The notes under the pieces: generated by a model
Database searches by the model: none
Told to the model about the DNA's origin: nothing
What the model saw: only the letters and a program-made list of their open reading frames with translations
NCBI RefSeq assembly: GCF_036240795.1
Contig: NZ_CP108454.1
Span: 2,480,001 to 2,544,000, forward strand
Direction of reading: 5' to 3'
Origin: Streptomyces sp. NBC_01268
Lineage (GTDB): Bacteria; Actinomycetota; Actinomycetes; Streptomycetales; Streptomycetaceae
DNA: 64,000 nt
Shown: piece by piece, positions 52,178-61,473 of the stretch
Layout of the letters: each line of letters begins with the position of its first letter
Position numbering within the stretch: position 1 is the first letter of the stretch
Position numbers and translations under genes: made by a program

Positions 52178-52226
52178 GCGCTGCGAACGAGGAACGGCAC
52201 GCCGTGGATGCGCCGCGCCGCGTCCC

Positions 52227-52454
52227 TCAGATGATGTGACCGGTGTTCACGCCCTCGACGAGCGGCTGCCGGAGAATCAGCTTGCCGACGCCCTTGTTGA
52301 CGTCGCCTCCGAGCCCGTCCGCGGTGACGTCGGCCGATGCGCCACGGCCCACGGAGCCGGTGTCTCCGGTTCCGTCGGCGTGAGCGGTGCCGACGACCGA
52401 CAGCGCGGCCCCCGCGAGGGCCAGTACGGCGAGAGTGCGCTTGGTGATCTGCAT
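52227..52454 (-). CDS. Small secreted protein, 75 residues
   Basis: A signal peptide (MQITKRTLAVLALAGAALSVVGTAHA, cleavage about 26) is followed by a 49-residue mature part, GTGDTGSVGRGASADVT and a C-terminal GGDVNKGVGKLILRQPLVEG segment. No Cys. Its promoter side faces the left direct repeat of the inserted segment. Function unknown; possibly a spore or aerial-hypha surface peptide, by analogy only. Confidence 0.55.
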   Translation of the reverse strand: MQITKRTLAVLALAGAALSVVGTAHADGTGDTGSVGRGASADVTADGLGGDVNKGVGKLILRQPLVEGVNTGHII

Positions 52455-52526
52455 GTGCTGCACAACGAGTGCGGACGGACGCGGATGCGCCCGACCTCTC
52501 CCGCCGCGCCCCAACAGGTCATCCGC

Positions 52527-52559
52527 CCTACCCTGTTCCTCGTGAACGAGATGCCGCAG
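52527..52559. repeat. Direct repeat, left copy, at truncated start of the response regulator
   Basis: 33 bases identical to 55785-55817. They carry the upstream region, the ATG and the first codons (Met-Pro-Gln) of the response regulator gene. Here the frame continues only 15 more codons to a stop. It marks the left edge of the inserted segment. Confidence 0.85.
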
Positions 52560-52677
52560 CATCCGGGAGTAACCGCCTATGACACGGGTCGCCGAGACGG
52601 GTCGTAAGCGCATGCAGTCCACGCCGCGTCTGGACCGGTCCCACCGGCGAGGACGACGACACGTGGCTATGAGGTTC

Positions 52678-52875
52678 TCAGTTCGGGTAGCACCCCTGGG
52701 AATCGGCGCCAACGCCGTCGATCCTGCCGTCCCAGTCCCAATCTTCGGCGTAATCCCTCGGCCTGAGGGTGCGGTAGTAGCACTGCCCTGCCGGTCCGTA
52801 GTCGATTGCGTAGACGGTGCTGTCCGCGTGGGACTCAAAGAAGCCGGTGTGGTCTTGCCGGCGAGGGAGCGCCAC
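52678..52875 (-). CDS. Small hypothetical protein in the inserted segment
   Basis: A 65-residue frame with GTG start, containing DSTVYAIDYGPAGQCYYRTL and DWDWDGRIDGVGADSQGCYPN. Two Cys near the end could pair. The aromatic and Asp-rich make-up is unlike a chance GC-rich frame, so it may be a real foreign gene or the C-terminal end of one. No family recognised. Confidence 0.35.
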   Translation of the reverse strand: MALPRRQDHTGFFESHADSTVYAIDYGPAGQCYYRTLRPRDYAEDWDWDGRIDGVGADSQGCYPN

Positions 52876-52910
52876 GCTCGGAAGACACGGACGGAGTTCG
52901 GTACCGCGAC

Positions 52911-53438
52911 TCAGCGTTGCTGCAGTTCAGTGCTGGTTTCGGGACTCTGGCTTTCGGCCGGTTCGGAGTGAGGTTCCAGAGCATCGTATGCACGCGTATC
53001 ACGATTTGCTCGCATATGGCCTCGCCAGACGCTCTCCAGGAGGCGGGCGGCAGGGATCAGGAGAACCGCAAAAAGCCCAACTATGGCCAGCGAAATCAAG
53101 AAGATGGCCGTCCCTTCGGAAGCCCACGCCAAGTCATTGCCGAGCCAGCGAAGGCATGTGACCTCGCCAAATACAACAACTCCCGCATACAGGTAGGCTA
53201 CCGTTCCGACAACCCCCCAGATTATTCGGTCATTGTGATTCTGCCGAATTATCTCACTCTCGGGGGAGTCGTCGGCGAACTTCTTCCCCGTACACTTCGC
53301 CGCTTTGATCGCTTTGGCGGCCTCTTGTCGCTTCGCTTTAACCTGACCGTGAACTGCTTGAATTTGAACGGATACGGCTATACCTAGCGCTGGAAGAATC
53401 ACGGAGAGTTGCCTTGCCAACCCTTCAGTCATTTCCAT
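52911..53438 (-). CDS. Two- to three-helix membrane protein, hypothetical
   Basis: A 175-residue protein. An N-terminal hydrophobic segment (about 8-25) and a charged coiled stretch (QVKAKRQEAAKAIKAAKCTGKKFADD) precede two strong helices (IIWGVVGTVAYLYAGVVVFGEV and AIFLISLAIVGLFAVLLIPAARLL). The C-terminal tail is acidic. Its GC content is plainly below that of the flanking genome. Function unknown. Confidence 0.65.
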   Translation of the reverse strand: MEMTEGLARQLSVILPALGIAVSVQIQAVHGQVKAKRQEAAKAIKAAKCTGKKFADDSPESEIIRQNHNDRIIWGVVGTVAYLYAGVVVFGEVTCLRWLGNDLAWASEGTAIFLISLAIVGLFAVLLIPAARLLESVWRGHMRANRDTRAYDALEPHSEPAESQSPETSTELQQR

Positions 53439-53744
53439 AATTCCAGTCTGCGCCGCGCTGCTGAGGCGTGCATGCGGAGAGAGGCGTCCTGTGCCCCGTA
53501 TCCGCCCTCCGTCTTCGGTACCTGTGCGCCCCCGAGCTGGCCGCCCGAGGCGGCTGGCACTGACAGGGCTGCCCGTTCACCGCTGAGCCCACCAGGTTCC
53601 GACTGCCCCGCCTACGGTGGCCGCGAGGGCGACCAGCCGTGGGGGGGACGCGCTGAATCCTCAAGCGCAGTCCGCCTAGCCGGAGTTCGAGGGCTGGACG
53701 TTCAAGGGGGTTACTCGGTCGGCTCATGGCGCTAGGACAGCACG
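53439..53744. other. Gene-free stretch in the inserted segment
   Basis: About 300 bases between the membrane protein gene and the HNH-like frame. Short open frames exist, but none shows a start site or recognisable motif. A TpsiC-arm-like string (AGTTCGAGG near 53681) has no matching stem, so it is not a tRNA. Confidence 0.5.
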
Positions 53745-54131
53745 GTGGCCGCAGGAGCCGGCAGGGGGGCGCTCGGACCTTGCGCCAGCGGGCCCTCCCG
53801 CCCGGATGTCCCGCGAAAGTATGGAGCGCCTCTGCCCCCTCGACCCCGCCCACCTTGCTCGGTACCCGGGTGCCCCGAGCCGACTGCCCGGGGTGGCCGC
53901 TGTGCCGCTCACGAGCATGAGGCGAATGGGGACCGCGCGTCTCGTGGTGGCGCGGTGTACACGACGCGGTGGCAGCGCATCCGCCGTGGCTATCTGTACG
54001 CAAACCCGTGGCGCGTCCTTTGCGGTCGAGCGGCGAACGTGGCGGTCCACTTCCCTCTGAGCCGGCGAGGGCTGGTGGTCGGGCTCCTGGCTCGCTCGCG
54101 GCGTGAGTCGCTGGAGCGTCCGCCGTACTGA
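53745..54131 (+). pseudogene. Degenerate HNH endonuclease-like phage gene
   Basis: A 128-codon frame. The middle (CSVPGCPEPTARGGRCAAHE, then YTTRWQRIRRGYLYANPWRVLCGR) matches the zinc-finger and helix part of phage HNH endonucleases that sit before terminase genes. The expected His-Asn-His core with its second CxxC is missing, and the frame ends in unrelated residues (GLLARSRRESLERPPY), probably after a frameshift. It is not expected to cut DNA. Confidence 0.5.
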
Positions 54132-54246
54132 CCAGGGGACCCCCGACCCTCTCGCCAACTGAGCAACGGCATGGTGCCGAGGCGGTGGGCTCACGTCCGA
54201 TGAAAGGGGTGGAGTAACGGCAGGCCCGACACGCAAGACACCGTCG

Positions 54247-54912
54247 TTGACGGTGGTCCGTGAGGGCAACCCCGGCAAGCGCCCCGTTTCCGAGGGGGCG
54301 CGGGTTCCGCCCGCCGAGCTGTCCGAACTCCTGGCGTTCACGACCGGCGTCGGCTCCTTGGATACCGCCACGGTCACGGACTGCTGCGTGTGCGTTGCCC
54401 GTATCGACCAGTGCGAGCGGGAGCGCGAACGGATTCCTCTGCTCGACCCGGGCCAGAATTCGGCTGGGGTGGAGATTCTGCCGACCACTGGGACGCAAGG
54501 CACGGCTACGGATCCGTCCAGCCGCGCTGTTCGGTGGACAGGCTGCGGCTCGCATCAACGGCATTTTTGTCACGTAGCCGAATGGGGTCCGAAATTTCCG
54601 CCGCGTAAGCGTGCAGCGCCCACCCCGAAGGCTCCGCACACGGACGAGTGCGACACCCCGCAGCTCCTCGATATGGCGTCCACGATCGTGCGGCGCGAGG
54701 TACGACAGAACTTCACCAGGGCGACCAGGCCGGTAGCGCTCCGCCCGAACGGGGGTCGGGTGGAGCTGCCGCAGCGCCCCGTGACATCCGTGCAAGCTTT
54801 GCGTGCAGGCGGGCAGCTCGTACCCGCCGAGCGGTGCACGGGGCGGGAAGTCGGGGCCCGCAGTGGCTACCTGATAACGCGTCGGGGTCACCCCGGTATG
54901 CGTTGGCTCTAG
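54247..54912 (+). pseudogene. Fused remnants of phage terminase small subunit and head-tail connector
   Basis: The first 60 or so codons (VVREGNPGKRPVSEGARVPP, CVCVARIDQCERE) match the P27-type terminase small subunit; in-frame codons just before the TTG (AGPTRKTPS) also fit, so its real start has been lost. After an unrelated stretch, codons from about 54600 on (LLDMASTIVRREVRQNFTRAT, RPNGGRVELPQRPVTSVQAL) match gp6-like head-tail connector proteins. Large terminase, portal, protease and capsid genes that normally lie between are deleted. A non-functional scar. Confidence 0.6.
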
Positions 54913-54959
54913 AGATTCACGTGCGGGGACATGTGACAGATCAGCCATGACTACGCTCA

Positions 54960-55541
54960 CTAAGTGGCGTCGAATTTCAACGCATGGCGAGCCTGCTCGG
55001 TGAATTTAGAGACCTCATCTGCAAGCTGCTGGTGTAAATGATCGATAGCCCTTGCTGTCGTGTCATCGAAATCGGGCTTCGATGCCGGTCTCGTCTCTAG
55101 TGGAACTTTTCTCCAATTATTCAAGCTCGTGACCTTAGCGCCCATTTCATCGCAGATTCGACCGATCGCATCCGCCGAGTTCGCTACAGAATCCGGTCCG
55201 AGCAATGCCACATCCCGCCACGCCTCACGCCAGTTCTTGTTCGCCGACTGCCAGGCGTCCCACTCTTTGTCGCTCATAGCCGATACAAGAATCCAAGGCC
55301 CCTCCTGCGGAAGAAAATACACTGGAACGCTCTCTCTGACCCTGGTAGCTCCATCGATGAGACGTTTGAAGGCAGCAATGCGTGGCTCTCGAAGGTGCCT
55401 GGCGTCCTCTGAGCGTGCCGCGATGCGGGCAGACGCACGTTGCGCAAGCACACCGAGAAGTCCGGCAATCACTGCGCCGAGCGCGCCGGCTACGGCACCT
55501 AATACGGCTGCCCATCCTGAGTCCAATGCACCCATGCGCAC
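54960..55541 (-). CDS. Membrane-anchored protein, hypothetical
   Basis: A 193-residue protein. The N-terminal helix (WAAVLGAVAGALGAVIAGLLGVLA, about 10-33) is followed by a basic/acidic helical soluble region (ARSEDARHLREPRIAAFKRLI to HLHQQLADEVSKFTEQARHAL). The fold looks all-helical. Low-GC codons mark it as foreign. It faces away from the response regulator. The remaining gap to the repeat (55542-55784) holds no clear gene. Function unknown. Confidence 0.6.
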   Translation of the reverse strand: MRMGALDSGWAAVLGAVAGALGAVIAGLLGVLAQRASARIAARSEDARHLREPRIAAFKRLIDGATRVRESVPVYFLPQEGPWILVSAMSDKEWDAWQSANKNWREAWRDVALLGPDSVANSADAIGRICDEMGAKVTSLNNWRKVPLETRPASKPDFDDTTARAIDHLHQQLADEVSKFTEQARHALKFDAT

Positions 55542-55784
55542 CCCGTGCGGTAGCTACCAGACCAACTATTCACACCTTAGCAAGGGGGCTTACCAATGTC
55601 GCTCAGCGCCAACACCGATTGTTGATGGATCTCGGGATGGCATTACCGAAGCGAACTCCTCGGACCCTCCAGAGATCAAGGGGTGGCAGGGCGGGCAGAC
55701 CTTCTGCGAGGTCATTTCGTCCAGCGAGATTACCTTCTCTTTTACTGCCATCGAGACCAGCAAGACGGTACCTGCGCTGTAGGT

Positions 55785-55817
55785 CCTACCCTGTTCCTCG
55801 TGAACGAGATGCCGCAG
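55785..55817. repeat. Direct repeat, right copy, at start of the intact response regulator
   Basis: 33 bases identical to 52527-52559, containing the ATG (55809) and first three codons of the response regulator. It marks the right edge of the inserted segment. Confidence 0.85.
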
Positions 55818-56441
55818 GACCACCGCCCCGCCAAGAGCATCCGGGTGCTGCTCGCCGAGGACCAGGGCATGATGCGCGGTGCGCTCGCGCTGCTCCTCGG
55901 GCTGGAGCCCGACATCGAGGTCGTCGCCCAAGTCGGGCGCGGGGACGAGATCGTGGACACGGCGCTCGTCTCGCGGCCCGAGGTGGCGTTGCTGGACATC
56001 GAGCTGCCGGGGCGGTCGGGGCTGGACGCGGCGGCGGACCTGCGGGACGAGGTGCCGGACTGCCGGGTGCTGATCCTGACGACGTTCGGGCGGCCGGGGT
56101 ACCTGCGGCGGGCCATGGAGGCGGGGGCCGCCGGGTTCCTGGTGAAGGACGGGCCGGTCGAGGATCTGGCCGAGTCGATCCGCAAGGTGCTGCGCGGCGA
56201 GACCGTCATCGATCCCGCGCTCGCCGCCGCCGCGCTCAGCGCCGGGCCCAATCCGTTGACGGCGCGTGAGCGGGACGCCCTGGGGGCGTCGGTGGACGGG
56301 GCGACGATCGCGGACATCGCGGCCGCGCTGCACCTGTCGGAGTCGACGGTGCGGAACTACCTGTCCTCCGCCATCGGGAAGACGGGGACCCGCAATCGGA
56401 TGGAAGCCGTTCGGGCGGCCCGGCAGCAGGGGTGGCTGTAG
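55809..56441 (+). CDS. NarL/DesR-type response regulator
   Basis: A 210-residue two-component regulator. The receiver domain (about 11-125) has acidic residues AEDQG, phospho-acceptor Asp63 in ALLDIELPG, the Thr in LILTTFG and Lys in FLVKDGP. The C-terminal LuxR-type helix-turn-helix reads DGATIADIAAALHLSESTVRNYLSSAIGK. The likely partner is the DesK-like kinase at 49.4-50.6 kb, and the target the ABC exporter there. The inserted segment ends at its start codon, so its native promoter has been replaced. Confidence 0.9.
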   Translation: MPQDHRPAKSIRVLLAEDQGMMRGALALLLGLEPDIEVVAQVGRGDEIVDTALVSRPEVALLDIELPGRSGLDAAADLRDEVPDCRVLILTTFGRPGYLRRAMEAGAAGFLVKDGPVEDLAESIRKVLRGETVIDPALAAAALSAGPNPLTARERDALGASVDGATIADIAAALHLSESTVRNYLSSAIGKTGTRNRMEAVRAARQQGWL

Positions 56442-56442
56442 G

Positions 56443-57906
56443 TCAGCCCTTCCGCTCCCGTCCCGGCAGCCACACCGCCATCAGCCCCGCCGTCGCCACC
56501 AGCACGCACGCGCCCACCCGGAACGCCGCCGCGTAGCCCTCGGTGAGGGAGGCCGGGGTCGGGGTGTCGGTGGTCCAGGCGGCTGCGACGGTGGAGAGGA
56601 TCGAGAGGCCCAGGGCGCCGCCCATCGTGCGGGAGGTGTTGATGAGGCCCGAAGCCAGACCCGCTTCGGAGGGCGGGGCGCTCGTGGTGGCCAGGATGGC
56701 CAGCGGGGTCGAGCCGATGCCTATGCCGAACATCATCAGCATGCCGGGGATCAGGATCGACGGCACGTACGTGCCGTCGGGGGTCATCGTCGACTGCCAC
56801 ACGAAGCCCGACGCCGCGATCAGGATGCCCGTCACCGCGACCGTTCGGGCGCCGAAGCGCGGGAGGAGGCGGGGGGAGAGTTTGGAGCCGACGATGACGC
56901 TGGCCGAGCTGGGGACCAGGGCGAGGCCCGCCTGGAGGGGGGTGTAGCCCAGGACGTTCTGGGCGTACACCGTCATGAAGAACCACATCCCGAAGGTCGT
57001 CGAGGCACAGAGGGCCATCGTCGCGTTCGCCGCCGACACCGCGCGGGTGCGGAAGATGCGGAGCGGCATCAGGGGGGCCTTCGCGCGTGTCTCCCACGCC
57101 ACGAACGTCGCGAGCAGCAGCAGGCCGCCCGTCAGGGGGAGCAGGGTCGTCGGGGACCCCCAGCCCGACTCCTCGGTCTGCACGATCCCGTAGGCGAGGG
57201 TCGCCAGGCCGCCGGTCACCAGGACCGCGCCCGGCAGGTCCAGGCGGTTGCGGGCCTCGGCCACGCGGCTCTCCGTCAGCCACAGGCACGCGCACAGCAG
57301 GACCAGCGCGCCGATCGGGACGTTGATCAGGAGGACCCAGCGCCAGGACAGGAGGTCGACCAGGACGCCGCCGACGAAGCCGCCGGCCGCGCCGCCGGCC
57401 GCACCCACCGCCGTCCACGTGCCGACCGCCCTCGTGCGGGCCGGGCCCACGGGCACGGCCGCCGTGAGGAGGGTGAGGGTGGAGGGGGACAGGACCGCCG
57501 CGCCGAGGCCCTGGACCGCGCGGGCGGCCAGGAGTTGCCAGCCCTCCTGGGCCAGGCCGCCCGCCACCGACGCCAGCGTGAACAGGCCGAGGCCCACCAC
57601 GAACATGCGCCTGCGGCCGAACAGGTCCGCCGCCCGGCCGCCCAGCAGCATGAAGCCCGCGAACGCGATCGAGTAGGCGTTCACCACCCACTGGAGGCCC
57701 GAGGCCGTCAGGCCCAGGTCCGTGCGCATCGACGGCAGCGCCACGTTCACCACCGACACGTCCAGCACCACCAGGAACTGGCCCGCGCACGCGATCAGGA
57801 CCACCAGCCACAGGCGGGGGGACGAGGGCGTGGGTGAGGAGGGTATGGAGGGGTCGTCCGCCTCGCGGGGGGTTTTGTTCGTGTCGGTTCGCGGCATGCC
57901 CGTCAT
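56443..57906 (-). CDS. DHA2-family multidrug efflux MFS transporter
   Basis: A 487-residue, 14-helix drug:proton antiporter. Signatures are the helix-1 motif VVLDVSVVNVALPSM, the loop GGRAADLFGRRRMF and motif C-like VGAAGGAAGGFVGGVLVDLLSWRWVLLINVPIG. It is convergent with the response regulator (1-base gap). Its codons contain many GGG and CCC runs relative to neighbours. Substrate unknown. Confidence 0.9.
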   Translation of the reverse strand: MTGMPRTDTNKTPREADDPSIPSSPTPSSPRLWLVVLIACAGQFLVVLDVSVVNVALPSMRTDLGLTASGLQWVVNAYSIAFAGFMLLGGRAADLFGRRRMFVVGLGLFTLASVAGGLAQEGWQLLAARAVQGLGAAVLSPSTLTLLTAAVPVGPARTRAVGTWTAVGAAGGAAGGFVGGVLVDLLSWRWVLLINVPIGALVLLCACLWLTESRVAEARNRLDLPGAVLVTGGLATLAYGIVQTEESGWGSPTTLLPLTGGLLLLATFVAWETRAKAPLMPLRIFRTRAVSAANATMALCASTTFGMWFFMTVYAQNVLGYTPLQAGLALVPSSASVIVGSKLSPRLLPRFGARTVAVTGILIAASGFVWQSTMTPDGTYVPSILIPGMLMMFGIGIGSTPLAILATTSAPPSEAGLASGLINTSRTMGGALGLSILSTVAAAWTTDTPTPASLTEGYAAAFRVGACVLVATAGLMAVWLPGRERKG

Positions 57907-57951
57907 GGTCGCAGAAGCGTCCCGCCCCGTACATCGACTATCCCTCCGCGC

Positions 57952-59142
57952 CTATGCCCTCCGCAGCAGCGTCACCACCGCCGCCCCGCCGAGCCCGATG
58001 TTGTGCGCCAGCCCCACGCCCGCGCCCGCCACCTGGCGCCCGCCCGCCTCGCCCCGCAGCTGCCACACCAGTTCCGCCGCCTGGGCCAGGCCCGTCGCGC
58101 CCAGGGGGTGGCCCTTGGAGATGAGGCCTCCGGAGGGGTTGACCACCCAGCGGCCGCCGTACGTCGTCGCGCCCGATTCGACCAGTTTGCCGGAGGCGCC
58201 CTCCTCGCACATGCCCAGCGCCTCGTACGTGAGGAGTTCGTTGATGGAGAAGCAGTCGTGGAGTTCGATGACGTCGACGTCCTCGATGCCCAGGCCCGAG
58301 GCCTCGTAGACCTGCCGCGCGGCCGCCCGCGACATCGGGCGGCCGACGACGTCGATGCAGGTACCGGAGGCGAAGGACTCCTCCGTGTCGGTGGTCATGG
58401 CCTGGGCGGCGATCTCCACCGCCCGGTCGCGCAGGCCGTGTTCCGCCACGAAGCGTTCGGAGACGACCACGGCCGCCGCCGCACCGTCCGAGGTCGGCGA
58501 GCACTGCAGCTTGGTCAGCGGGCGGTGGATGGTCTTCGCCGCGAGGATCTCCTCGACCGTGTACACGTCCTGGAACTGCGCGTTGGGGTTGCGCGAGGAG
58601 TGCTCGTGGTTCTTGGCGGCCACCGCCGCCAGCTGGGCCTCCGTCGTGCCGTACCGCTCCATGTGCTCGCGCGCCGCGTCGCCGAAGATCTGGGCGGTGG
58701 GCGGGGACATCTCGAAGCCGTGCCCGGCCGCCATGATCCCGTAGTGGCGGGCCACCGGCGAGGTCTTGAAGTCGCCGCCGTCCGAGCCGCCGCCCAGCGC
58801 GCCGCGCGCCATCTTCTCGAAGCCCAGCGCCAGCACGCAGTCGGCGATGCCGCCCTCCACCAGCTGCCGCGCCATCATGAGGGCGGACGAGCCGGTCGCG
58901 CAGTTGTTGTTGACGTTGTAGACGGGGACGCCGGTCAGGCCCAGCTCGTAGACCGCGCGCTGTCCCGCCGTCGACGCCTGGAAGCAGTAGCCGACCGGGA
59001 CCTGTTCCACCAGGCCGTACGGGATGCCGGCGTCGTCCAGGGCGGCGGTGCCGGCCTCCTTCGCCATGTCCCAGTACTGCCAGTCCCGGGTCTCCGGCTT
59101 CTCGAACTTCGTCATGCCCACACCGACGATGTACGACTTCAT
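57952..59142 (-). CDS. Lipid-transfer protein/thiolase-family acetyltransferase (Ltp-like)
   Basis: A 396-residue thiolase of the sterol-carrier-protein-x type. The nucleophile Cys81 is in [12 protein letters not shown], and the second conserved block is [18 protein letters not shown] with the His/Cys, then [18 protein letters not shown]. These enzymes remove acetyl- or propionyl-CoA from branched or steroid side chains, or act as aldolases. It lies 23 bases after the acyl-CoA dehydrogenase stop in one operon with a KstR-type box upstream. Confidence 0.9.
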   Translation of the reverse strand: MKSYIVGVGMTKFEKPETRDWQYWDMAKEAGTAALDDAGIPYGLVEQVPVGYCFQASTAGQRAVYELGLTGVPVYNVNNNCATGSSALMMARQLVEGGIADCVLALGFEKMARGALGGGSDGGDFKTSPVARHYGIMAAGHGFEMSPPTAQIFGDAAREHMERYGTTEAQLAAVAAKNHEHSSRNPNAQFQDVYTVEEILAAKTIHRPLTKLQCSPTSDGAAAAVVVSERFVAEHGLRDRAVEIAAQAMTTDTEESFASGTCIDVVGRPMSRAAARQVYEASGLGIEDVDVIELHDCFSINELLTYEALGMCEEGASGKLVESGATTYGGRWVVNPSGGLISKGHPLGATGLAQAAELVWQLRGEAGGRQVAGAGVGLAHNIGLGGAAVVTLLRRA

Positions 59143-59165
59143 CGAAGCCACTCCCTCAGTCTCTC

Positions 59166-61349
59166 TCAGTCTCGCGGCAGGCCGAGCAGACGCTCGGCGA
59201 CGACGTTCAGCTGCACTTGGGTGGTGCCGCCCGCGATGGTCAGGCAGCGCGACATCAGCAGTCCGTGCACGGCCCGCTCCCCCGGCCCCTCCCGCAGCGC
59301 GCCCTGCGCGCCGAGGAGTTCGAGGGTGAGTTCGGCCAGTTTCTGCTGGTGGACGGTCTGGACGAGTTTGCGGACGCTGGCCCCCGGGCCGGGTTCGAGG
59401 CCGGACACCTGGAGCAGGGTGGTGCGCAGGCCGATGCAGGCCAGGGCGTGCGCCTCGGCGACGAGCGCGCCGATCCGGGCCCGCACGGCGCCGTCCTCGT
59501 CGGCCGCCCGCCCGATGAGCGCTTCGAGGCCGGTGTCGAAGGCGACCTGGTCGGCCATGTGGACGCGCTCGTTGCCGAGGGTGTTGCGGGCGACCTGCCA
59601 GCCGCCGCCGACCTCGCCGACGACCGCGTCGGCGGGCAGCACGGCGTCGTCGAACCACACCTCGTTGAAGAGCGACTCCCCGGTGATCTCCTTCAGGGGT
59701 CTGATGTCGATGCCGGGGGTGTTCCGCATGTCGACGACGAAGTAGGTGAGCCCCTTGTGCTTGGGCGCGTCGGGGTCGGTGCGGGCGAGGAGGATGCCGT
59801 AGTCGGCCCACTGGGCGGCGCTCGTCCACACCTTCTGCCCGTTGATCCGCCAGCCCCGCCCGTCCTCCGTCCGCTCCGCCCTCGTACGGAGGGAGGCCAG
59901 GTCCGATCCGGCCTCGGGCTCGGAGAAGAGCTGGCACCACTGCTGTTCGCCGCGCAGGGTCGGCGCCAGGTGGCGGGCCTGCTGGGCGGGGGTGCCGTAC
60001 GCGAGGAGGGACGGGATCACCCAGGTGGCGATGGAGAGGGGGCTGAGCCTCACCCCGGCCGCCTCCATCTCCCGTTGCACGGCGAGCTGCCGCACCGGGC
60101 CGGCGCCCAGCCCGTACGGCTCCGGGAGGTGCGGGGCCGCGTAGCCGGTGCCCGCGAGGGCGCGGCGGGCGGCGCGCGGGTCGAGTCCGACGGCCGGTGC
60201 CAGCGCCTCCCGGGCGTCGGCACGGAACGCCTCGGCCTCCTCCGGGAGTTCCAGGCGCAGTTCGCGCCGGGTGCCGGCGGCAGCGTGGCGCACGGCGGCC
60301 AGCCGGTGGCTGTCGCCGGCGCCGAGGAGCTGGCGGGCGACGAGCGCGCGGCGCAGGTACAGGTGGGCGTCGTGCTCCCAGGTGAAGCCGATGCCGCCGA
60401 GGATCTGGATGCAGTCCTTCGCCAGCCCGTACGCGGTGTCGAGCGCGGCCCCCGCCGCGAGCGACGCGGTCAGCGCCCGCACGTCGGCCGCGTCCTCACG
60501 CGCGGCGCGCGCCGCGTCCCAGGTCAGCGCCCGCGCCTGCTCCAGCCGCACGAGCATGTCGGCACAGAGGTGCTTCACGCCCTGGAACTGCCCGATCGGC
60601 TTCCCGAACTGCACGCGCGTACGGGCGTGTTCGGCGGCGATGTCGAGGACCCGGGCCGCGGTCCCGCAGGCGTCGGCGGCGAAGAGCACGGCGGCCAGGT
60701 CGGCGACCAGCGCCGGTTCCACGCCCCCCAGGATCCGGCTCGCCGGCACCAGCACCCCGTCGGCGGCGACCTCGGCCGTCGGCCGCGTCGGATCGGCGCT
60801 CTCGTGCGGGCGCACGTCGAGGGTGTCGGCGTCCACCGCGAGCCACACGGTGCCGCACTGAGCGCGCGCGGGGAGGATCAGCAGGTCGGCCTGTGCCGCG
60901 CCGAGCACCGGCGGGGCGACCCCGTCGAGCACGAAGCCGTCGGCTTCGAGCGCCGGCGCGGCGGTCAGCGTGCCCGGCCCCAGCGCCACGGCCCCGGTGC
61001 GCTCCCCCGTGGCGAGCGCACCGGCGTCCTCCCTCCGCCCGGCCCGGTGCAGCAGTTCGGCGGCGAGGACGGTCGGGAGGTACGGGCCCGGCAGCAGCGC
61101 CCGCCCCGCCTCCTCCAGGACCACGGCCAGGTCGACGAGATCGCCGCCGCCCCCGCCCTCGTACCCCTCGGGGAGATGGATGCCGAGGAGGCCCTGCGCC
61201 GCAGCCCCGTCCCAGTACGCCGGCCTGCCCGTCGCGCCCCCCGGCGCGTCCAGGTGCTTGCGTACGTCCTCGGGCGGTACGGCGCGGGTGAGCCAGCCGC
61301 GGACGGATCGGGCGAGCTCCCGCTGTTCGTGCGTGATGGCGATGCCCAT
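59166..61349 (-). CDS. Double-length acyl-CoA dehydrogenase (two fused ACAD units)
   Basis: A 727-residue flavoenzyme made of two acyl-CoA dehydrogenase units in tandem. The first (about 1-365) holds [17 protein letters not shown] and [22 protein letters not shown]; the second (about 380-727) has [43 protein letters not shown] and [18 protein letters not shown]. In mycobacteria such steroid-chain dehydrogenases are two different subunits forming alpha2beta2; here they are one chain. The ATG at 61349 is the family start, with a KstR-type box 13 bases upstream. Confidence 0.9.
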   Translation of the reverse strand: MGIAITHEQRELARSVRGWLTRAVPPEDVRKHLDAPGGATGRPAYWDGAAAQGLLGIHLPEGYEGGGGGDLVDLAVVLEEAGRALLPGPYLPTVLAAELLHRAGRREDAGALATGERTGAVALGPGTLTAAPALEADGFVLDGVAPPVLGAAQADLLILPARAQCGTVWLAVDADTLDVRPHESADPTRPTAEVAADGVLVPASRILGGVEPALVADLAAVLFAADACGTAARVLDIAAEHARTRVQFGKPIGQFQGVKHLCADMLVRLEQARALTWDAARAAREDAADVRALTASLAAGAALDTAYGLAKDCIQILGGIGFTWEHDAHLYLRRALVARQLLGAGDSHRLAAVRHAAAGTRRELRLELPEEAEAFRADAREALAPAVGLDPRAARRALAGTGYAAPHLPEPYGLGAGPVRQLAVQREMEAAGVRLSPLSIATWVIPSLLAYGTPAQQARHLAPTLRGEQQWCQLFSEPEAGSDLASLRTRAERTEDGRGWRINGQKVWTSAAQWADYGILLARTDPDAPKHKGLTYFVVDMRNTPGIDIRPLKEITGESLFNEVWFDDAVLPADAVVGEVGGGWQVARNTLGNERVHMADQVAFDTGLEALIGRAADEDGAVRARIGALVAEAHALACIGLRTTLLQVSGLEPGPGASVRKLVQTVHQQKLAELTLELLGAQGALREGPGERAVHGLLMSRCLTIAGGTTQVQLNVVAERLLGLPRD

Positions 61350-61361
61350 GGCACGGCAGAC

Positions 61362-61375
61362 TAGAACACGTTCCA
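61362..61375. promoter_or_regulatory. KstR-type operator box before the acyl-CoA dehydrogenase operon
   Basis: TAGAACACGTTCCA fits TnnAACnnGTTnnA fully and shares 12 of 14 bases with the box at 47521. It lies just upstream of the acyl-CoA dehydrogenase ATG. Confidence 0.65.
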
Positions 61376-61473
61376 ATCTGACGGAAGGTCAGGAACAAGG
61401 GTGTTGTCAGTGGCGCCTGTCACGATGCGGAGGCAGGCAAGGAACCGCACCAGCGAAGAAGGTTGGGTACGCC

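Larger units (their letters stand above)
52527..55784. mobile_element. 3.26-kb inserted segment with decayed phage genes
   Basis: Bounded by 33-bp direct repeats. The inside has clearly lower GC in places (for example 52.9-53.4 and 55.0-55.8 kb), two membrane-protein genes on the minus strand and phage-type remnants (HNH-like, terminase small subunit, head-tail connector) on the plus strand. There is no integrase. It seems to be a prophage or satellite reduced to scraps. The response regulator stays intact at the right edge, but its original upstream DNA is now 3.3 kb away on the left. Confidence 0.7.

Noticed and set aside
52560-52567. Extra 8-base match CATCCGGG beyond the 33-bp repeat, which recurs 20 bases into the regulator gene
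   Set aside because: Too short and offset; likely chance in GC-rich DNA, so the repeat end is kept at 52559.
53670-53700. tRNA T-arm-like string as an attachment site of the inserted segment
   Set aside because: The stem does not pair and no acceptor or anticodon arm is present; the 33-bp direct repeat explains the boundary better.
59217-61364. About 715-codon plus-strand frame opposite the acyl-CoA dehydrogenase
   Set aside because: No start site or domain; the minus-strand gene is unambiguous.
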